Shown here: piece after piece, positions 55,672-64,000 of the stretch
How positions within the stretch are numbered: the stretch's first letter is position 1
How the letters are laid out: each line of letters starts with the position of its first letter
From: Butyriboletus loyo
Lineage: Eukaryota > Basidiomycota > Agaricomycetes > Boletales > Boletaceae
DNA: 64,000 nt
Reading direction: 5' to 3'
NCBI GenBank assembly: GCA_038093515.1
Contig: JBBPSI010000007.1
Location: forward strand, 248,001 to 312,000
Made by a program: the position numbers and the translations under genes
Notes under the pieces: generated by a model
What the model saw: only the letters and a program-made list of their open reading frames with translations
Told to the model about the DNA's origin: nothing
The model's database searches: none

Positions 55672-58600
55672 TCATCTAACCATCATCTTCGTGCTTGTGG
55701 ACTGCTCGATTTCAGTTTCTAGCTTCGTCCTCCCCAACGCAGCCATTGCAAGCTTATGCCATTCGACCTGTGACTCCGTCAGAGGTTTTCCTCGGAATTG
55801 CTGTGCCAAAATATTGCTCAGTTCAGTCCGCAAAATCTTAACAGCTGTGTTAGCTCTACGCGTGAGGCGATACTTGACCTTTCGATCTACGATCGCCGTA
55901 TCTGACACGAGCTATGGACCCTCCCCATCAGCAAACGCATGCACAACCTTTCAAAACAAAGACGGACCTTGAAGTCACATTCGCCGCTCAACAAGAGCAT
56001 AGCTAGGTCATCAGTCGGTGCAGTCTCCCAAGCATACAACTTCTTCGACTGCCTAAGCCTTAGTGAGTATGTTTACCCATGCCATGTCATGCCACGACAT
56101 ACATGAGAGTAAAGTAAACCAAACAATTGGCAGCTATATCTTTTGGTTTCCTCCGAAAATTGACGGACGATGGATGAAAGAAGGCCGTTTGATTGTTTGA
56201 AAGTGTGCGCATTTGGAGTCCATTCCTAACGTCAACACAAAGGAGTTTGGGGTATAGCCCGGAGAGCAGAGCAGCATTGACGATGGCGAGATTGTTGCTG
56301 TTGCCGTCCAACTCGGGAGGGACCGTGACGAATCGATATCGATTGCGCCCAAACCGAGCACTGGCCCGAGGATCAGCCACTTGGCATAACGTGGACACTC
56401 AGGACTTACCGGCTCAGTTCTTTGACGAATTCTGTGTCCACGCAGACGAAAGAAGAATCAACCAAATAACTAGAATAAAAGTCTCAGAGACATGAAGTCC
56501 ATCGGACGCAAGTCGCCGAACCCAAGGAATTGCTGACGTAGTTCTTCAATTTGCAAGAGGTTTTCGTGACTGAGGAAATTCTTTCGACAGAACTTGTGCG
56601 CAAGTCCTTGCTTAGCAGACCTTCTCCAAGCTGCAAACGCAGCATGAATCGTCAAGAAGTCTGAGTCGTCTGCAGGTTTCCGCATGAGAGCCCAGCGGAG
56701 GGTCAAAAAACACATCACCTACTGATGCAGAATGAATTCTTTGCGCGATCGGCCTCTGCTTCCATGCCAAGAGGCGTCACAAATGGTGATTTTGAGCTCA
56801 ATGCTGCTGCGATTGTCAGCGCGGGGTCAAGACAACAAAAAACCACAGCTATCAAGAGGAATTTTCCGAGGTGAACATCTGTGGGTAGTTTGCTAAGTAA
56901 TCGACCCATAGGAGTAATATCTTCCGTGGGTGTCAGAGCTCGCACCTGAATATACTCAGTTCTCTGCACGGAGTTGGTAAGAATTATCATACCTCAACCA
57001 ACGCTGCGACAGCTCTTTGAACGTTTATTGGCGTAGGGGGGTCCAACGCATGACAAAGAACATCTTCGATAGACGCTCCAATCTTTACTTTCATAGTCTT
57101 GATGCGCAAGGCGAGATCCGATAGACTCAATCGCATCATTTCCGGCAGAGGGTGTTCGGCAAGCTGCACATACTTGTTAAGCCACACCCCGCCGACGTAT
57201 TGAGTTACACTTGCCAGAGTATCGTGACGCCGTTTGGTGAACAGATGGAAGCATATTCCACTCTGGACGCGGCCCGCTCGCCCTCTTCGCTGGGCAGCAT
57301 TGCTCCTGGCAACAAATGTTTCCACTAAACGGCTCAATTGACGCTTTTCGTCGAATCTGAAGTGGCTGTCAGTCCCGAGCCAATGTAGCATAAGACGCAG
57401 GTACATGATCTCTCGCTGTTTTCCGGCGTCAATAACGCAAGTGATATCAGGAATTGTAATGCCAGTCTCTGCAATGTTTGTCGCTGAAAGAAGGGAAGTC
57501 AACTTAGGCCGTGACCACAACGAAGTGCTGGACGTATACCGACGACTATCTTCCTCATTCCGGCGGGAGGCACGTCAAAGACAGCATTTTGATTCTCGCT
57601 TGAAAGAGTGGAATGCAATGGATAGACACGGAATAGCGAATCCTGTCCAAAAGAGGGGTGATCAGAAAGAAGATCGGTCATTCGACGAATTTCGGCGAGA
57701 CCGGGCATAAAAATCAGGACCGCGGAGGAAAACAAAGAGAGTGATCGGTCTTTGAAGCATAGGTGCTCGAGTAGCCGAACAATCAGATCGTAAGGGATTA
57801 CACGTTCGTCGAGGAGTTCGATAGTTCGTTCCGTCAGTGGAGAATAACGTTTTTCCACTGAAATCGGCATTTTCACATTAGATTCATCTTCAACTAACGT
57901 AGTATCTTCGTCTTCATCGATCACTGTAGACTCGTCCCAATCTGTACGACTCTTGCGCTGGTAGGATTTACTGTGTCCTGGAGAAAGACAAGTGAGGCTC
58001 TTATCCTGTTACTAGTAGTTGCACGAAACTCACGTCGTTTCGCATAAGGTGAGTCTTCAGATATTGACCAGCCAGTACGTTCAATGGCATCCTCGATGTA
58101 TAGAACGTTTACAGGGAAAGTCCGACCCGGAACGTGGATTACAGGGCAGCCTCCGAAAAAACTTGATATCTTGTCTGAATCCACCGTTGCAGACATGAGG
58201 ATTAATCTATCAAGACCCCTGAGATTGGAGCAGTACAAAAAGCACAACCCTCGTACCTCAAATCGGGACGCAGCGGTAACAGAGACTTTAGTACAACGAG
58301 GAGAAAGTCCGACTCAATAGTGCGTTCGTGAACCTCGTCGATGATTATGTGCTGCATGATACCAATCCGCCACATGTAATAACATAAGAGATGGATCACA
58401 CTCACAGTTACCTCATCAAATGCTGTACCTTGATCGCCACGTCCGGAGCCACGTTCCAGCATTCTCAATGCGATGCCGGTGGTAATGTAGGTCAACCGTG
58501 TATTTTTCGTGGTGTTGCTTTCTAAGCGAATGGCGTATCCAACAAGAGAACTCAGAGTGCCCGCTGTCCCTGGGAAATCTCCCAGTTCACGTGAAACCCG

Positions 58601-61019
58601 CTGGGCAAGTGAAACCGCAGAGATACGACGGGGCTCCGTGCAATATATCTTGCAAGACTGTCCCCGCGAGAGCTGGTCTTCGAGGATGAAGGCAGGTACT
58701 TGAGTAGACTTCCCACTGAGATGGACATAAGTGATGACTTTTACGTCTGCGTGATTCGTGCTCACCATCCTGTCTCACCGCAAAGCACAAGAATCTGGGC
58801 GTTTTCCAACGTTGAAATAATGTCTTCGCGATATTTTGCTATGGGTAGGGAGTTCCGATGGATCTAACATGTTTTATGCCATTATTTTTTCACGACACGA
58901 GACAAACGAGACTGACCAGCATTTCTTGATAAGCTGGCCTTGACTGGCGTGATCTGAGATCTGCGATCAGTTGTTCAAAGTTTACTTCAATGATCCGAGG
59001 AAGAGTTGGCATCTGAGAAGCGCCTTTGGTCTCCAGAACTGATCCAAGTGTTACCTCTCTTGTCTAAACCGAGTTATAAGTCACAAATGCTTAATTAAAG
59101 AAATAGCTCACGTCTTTATTGGTATCGATCTTTGAGTCAACAATACTCCTTAACTTGGCCCAAATATCTCGATTTATGCGTCCTTCCCTAAGGTTCCTCT
59201 CTGTTTCCAACTCGTCCCACAAGTCTCTGAAAACGGGAGGGAACAGTCTGAAGAACGTGTTACCAACAGGGCCGTTCATTGATCCAGCAGCAAAACCTTC
59301 CGTATGAGGGAACGAAAGGGCATGCAGCGCGACGATGGCGATGTAATGCTCTGCCTGTGACTCTTCATGGCAGGCAATGTCTTCCATCTTCCATTCGTTC
59401 ACCTTACCGCCACTCCACAACACCCGGACTCCAGAGCGCTTCGCGCGGCTATGCCCAGATAGGTTGCTGAACGTGGCTACAGCGTACCGGTCAAGTTTGG
59501 ATACGTACTCCAAGAGCACGACCCGTGGTAGCTTCCCTCCACTCTGCTTGTGGAATGACATGTCTTTGACGGAAATCATTGTTCCTCGAGGACCTTCGAT
59601 CTCGGATGGGACATCCAGAATTTCGAGGAGCCCTCCGGAAGAATCGTCGTCGTCTTGGTCAAATAGGTCAGGTTGCAGTTCAGACCCCGGGGGTACAGTG
59701 ACAGTCGTCGGAACGTTGATGCCTTTTGGACTTTTTGGCCGTGCAGGTTCTAGACATCCGCGAAGCGTTGCCTGAAGGAGTTGAGCATTTTCCCCTTCGA
59801 GTTCAGAGCGATATAGTCGTTCGGCATCCCTTTCATCAAAGAAGTAGTGTGACTTCACACTCTGCATTTTTTTCTCTAGAAAACTTGCGACATTCGACCT
59901 TTGCTGTTTGGATGTGTTACTTGTCTTGAGGTTCACAAGCTGCAATTTTATTCGAGCATATTCCAGGTTAGGATCATCGAGCTCTGGAGAGATGTGGTTT
60001 GATGAAGGGCTGCTCGGGTTGACACCAGCCGATATCCCTCCCGGTGGCGGCGTTCGGTTCCCAATGTAAGGATTGTGCGATGAGAGAAGGGGAGGTGTTG
60101 TCGAGTTGGAAGACTCTGATTCGAGTAACTTTGACTTTGCTGGATATTCCTCGGAAAGAACCGGCATTCCGATATCTGGGGTGTCAATTGACTTGGGCAA
60201 ATTACCAAGAGCTTCTTCTTAGTAATGGAACAGAGTCAAGCTCTGCAAGACCTTGAATTCGAGACACGTACTTATCTCGACTTCGTTATCGGGGCAATGG
60301 ACAACAAGCTAATGGCACCTAAGCAAGACAACGTAATTGCCGTGATGCCTGGACTGACCCAGTCTAAGGCCTCATCGAGTTCAATGCCGGACATGTTACG
60401 CAGGCATTGCTCTACCCAATCTTCGGAAAAGTCAAGCCTGCGTAGAATACCATATGTCACTGCGAGACGAGTCGCGGCTTTCTCCTCGGTGTGGTCAGTA
60501 TGATGCCGCGCTAAGAATCACGAAATTGAGTCGGAGCGGCGAACGAACGCAAAGGAAAATGAACAACCTCTGGATGTTTCTTCTTGAGTGTGGAGACGTA
60601 AAATCTCTTCAACCAACACGGGGTCGACTTCTACAGTGTGGAACCCTCTGGAGGCACGCTTATCTACCTCAATCGCCTGGCATGTAGGCTTAGAGTCCAA
60701 GGGGAAAAGACAGCAAGCTGTGAGAACATGCCTTGATAGTCCTCGATATCTCCTTCTCTGTTTTCTCCTGGTACTTGTCGACCATGATCTGCAAAAATTG
60801 CTGTCCATCCTGTTCGACCACTGGCTTTTCTGAGTCTCGTAGAACGCCAGGAAGAGCAGCCTGATGATGTACCGCAGCCTCGGTCACTAAACCATCAGGA
60901 GGGGGTACTTCGTCAGTCGGTGGTGCAATCTCGTCCGCCTGGCTGGCCTTTTTGGGTATGGATGTGGTTGCGAAGCCACGGGCGACGGGCTTCAACTGCG
61001 TCCTCTTTTTCTTGGGCAT
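55672..61019 (-). CDS. DEAH-box RNA helicase, DHX29/YLR419W type
   Basis: A large DExH helicase. DHX29 acts in translation initiation on the 40S subunit, and this assignment is by domain layout. The start at 61019 gives [24 protein letters not shown]-like segment ([20 protein letters not shown]) lies near 60400. Residues of the 59.1-60.2 kb exon include [20 protein letters not shown] and [20 protein letters not shown], an RWD-like pattern. The helicase core follows: [53 protein letters not shown] and [10 protein letters not shown]. Then comes [20 protein letters not shown]. The ratchet region has [20 protein letters not shown]. The OB-fold is at [13 protein letters not shown] and [15 protein letters not shown] near 56300. 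It ends at 55672. More than a dozen introns are present. Confidence 0.85.
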
Positions 61020-61383
61020 TGCATTGAAAGATGGATAGGATCTAGCCAGCTCCTAAAGGAATTGCAGGAGGTTCGTATTCTGGTCGAAATCGCTTCGGAT
61101 GTTGGCTATAGACAGGGTGACAGCGATCAATATCATGATCATGATCGCGAACTTTACTACCACATGCAGCCAGTGTGCCACGTTCTTGTGCCAAATCTCG
61201 CCGACAATTGTACTAGATCCATACAACACTCATGTTCGCATCCAACCCAAGGTCCAGGAGTAAAATAGGATAGATATTAAACACATGTACAATATTACAA
61301 GGCAGTACAAAATGCATGAATTACCCTACAGGCGAGTCTACGGACGAATGAGAAAACAAACAACACATCGAGACAAACGCAGG
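61020..61383. other. Spacer between INO80 and DHX29-type gene
   Basis: About 360 bp upstream of the helicase start and 3' of INO80, both on the minus strand. It would hold the helicase promoter. The only notable item is a short palindrome-like ATCATGATCATGATCG near 61131-61146. Confidence 0.4.

Positions 61384-64000
<2,617 letters not shown>

Noticed and set aside
61131..61146. ATCATGATCATGATCG palindrome-like run upstream of the helicase gene
   Set aside because: Short simple-sequence palindrome with no context pointing to a function.

Overview
The window looks like a gene-dense nuclear segment of a basidiomycete fungus, most likely an agaricomycete. Almost every gene is cut by short GT-AG introns, mostly 45-65 nt. 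Intergenic spacers are often under 250 bp, genes lie on both strands, and many neighbours are divergent pairs. The proteins are typically fungal: Mmm1 of ERMES, Con-6, a Fus3/Kss1-type MAP kinase, flavocytochrome b2, Swi1 and Rap1. No rRNA, tRNA or CRISPR array was seen.

Layout. 0-7.5 kb: 3' part of a Rap1 telomere protein, a CDK11-type kinase, an unidentified coiled-coil protein, a tubulin-tyrosine-ligase-like protein and MMM1. 7.5-10.3 kb: a gene-poor island holding an internally deleted hAT transposon with a perfect 8-bp target-site duplication. It sits a few bases 5' of a small cysteine-rich ORF. 11-14.3 kb: RNA polymerase subunit Rpb8, a Con-6 protein and a mitochondrial D-2-hydroxyacid/D-2-hydroxyglutarate dehydrogenase. 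14.5-22.5 kb: a 1,355-residue protein combining CNH-like segments with a GYF domain, a peroxisomal (AKL-ending) acyl-activating enzyme and a Rab5 GTPase. 22.7-31.9 kb: an alpha-arrestin-like protein with an apparent frameshift, Swi1 (ARID), a DUF1764 protein, cyclin H and Pol III subunit Rpc5/Rpc37. 32-46 kb: four unassigned or fungus-specific proteins, a DnaJ protein and a three-LIM protein with a repeated C-terminal motif. 46-64 kb: flavocytochrome b2, a SAP-like protein, the MAP kinase, Cbf5/dyskerin, ribosomal protein eL22, a DHX29-type helicase and the 3' part of the Ino80 ATPase.

The window is mostly housekeeping. Several genes serve transcription and chromatin (CDK11, Rpb8, Swi1, cyclin H, Rpc5, Ino80) and ribosome production or translation (Cbf5, eL22, DHX29). 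Cbf5 and eL22 share a 179-bp divergent promoter. Exon models that I joined by hand are described with their splice sites. For CDK11, MMM1, RPB8, Con-6, CNH-GYF, Rab5, SWI1, DUF1764, RPC5, the 37-38.6 kb protein, the membrane protein, LIM and eL22 the joined length is a multiple of three. Other multi-exon models are approximate.

The most unusual items are the hAT insertion, a likely GC-AG intron in MMM1, very small exons in several genes, the CNH/GYF combination, the arrestin frameshift, and the unassigned proteins at 3.0-4.8 and 32-35 kb.
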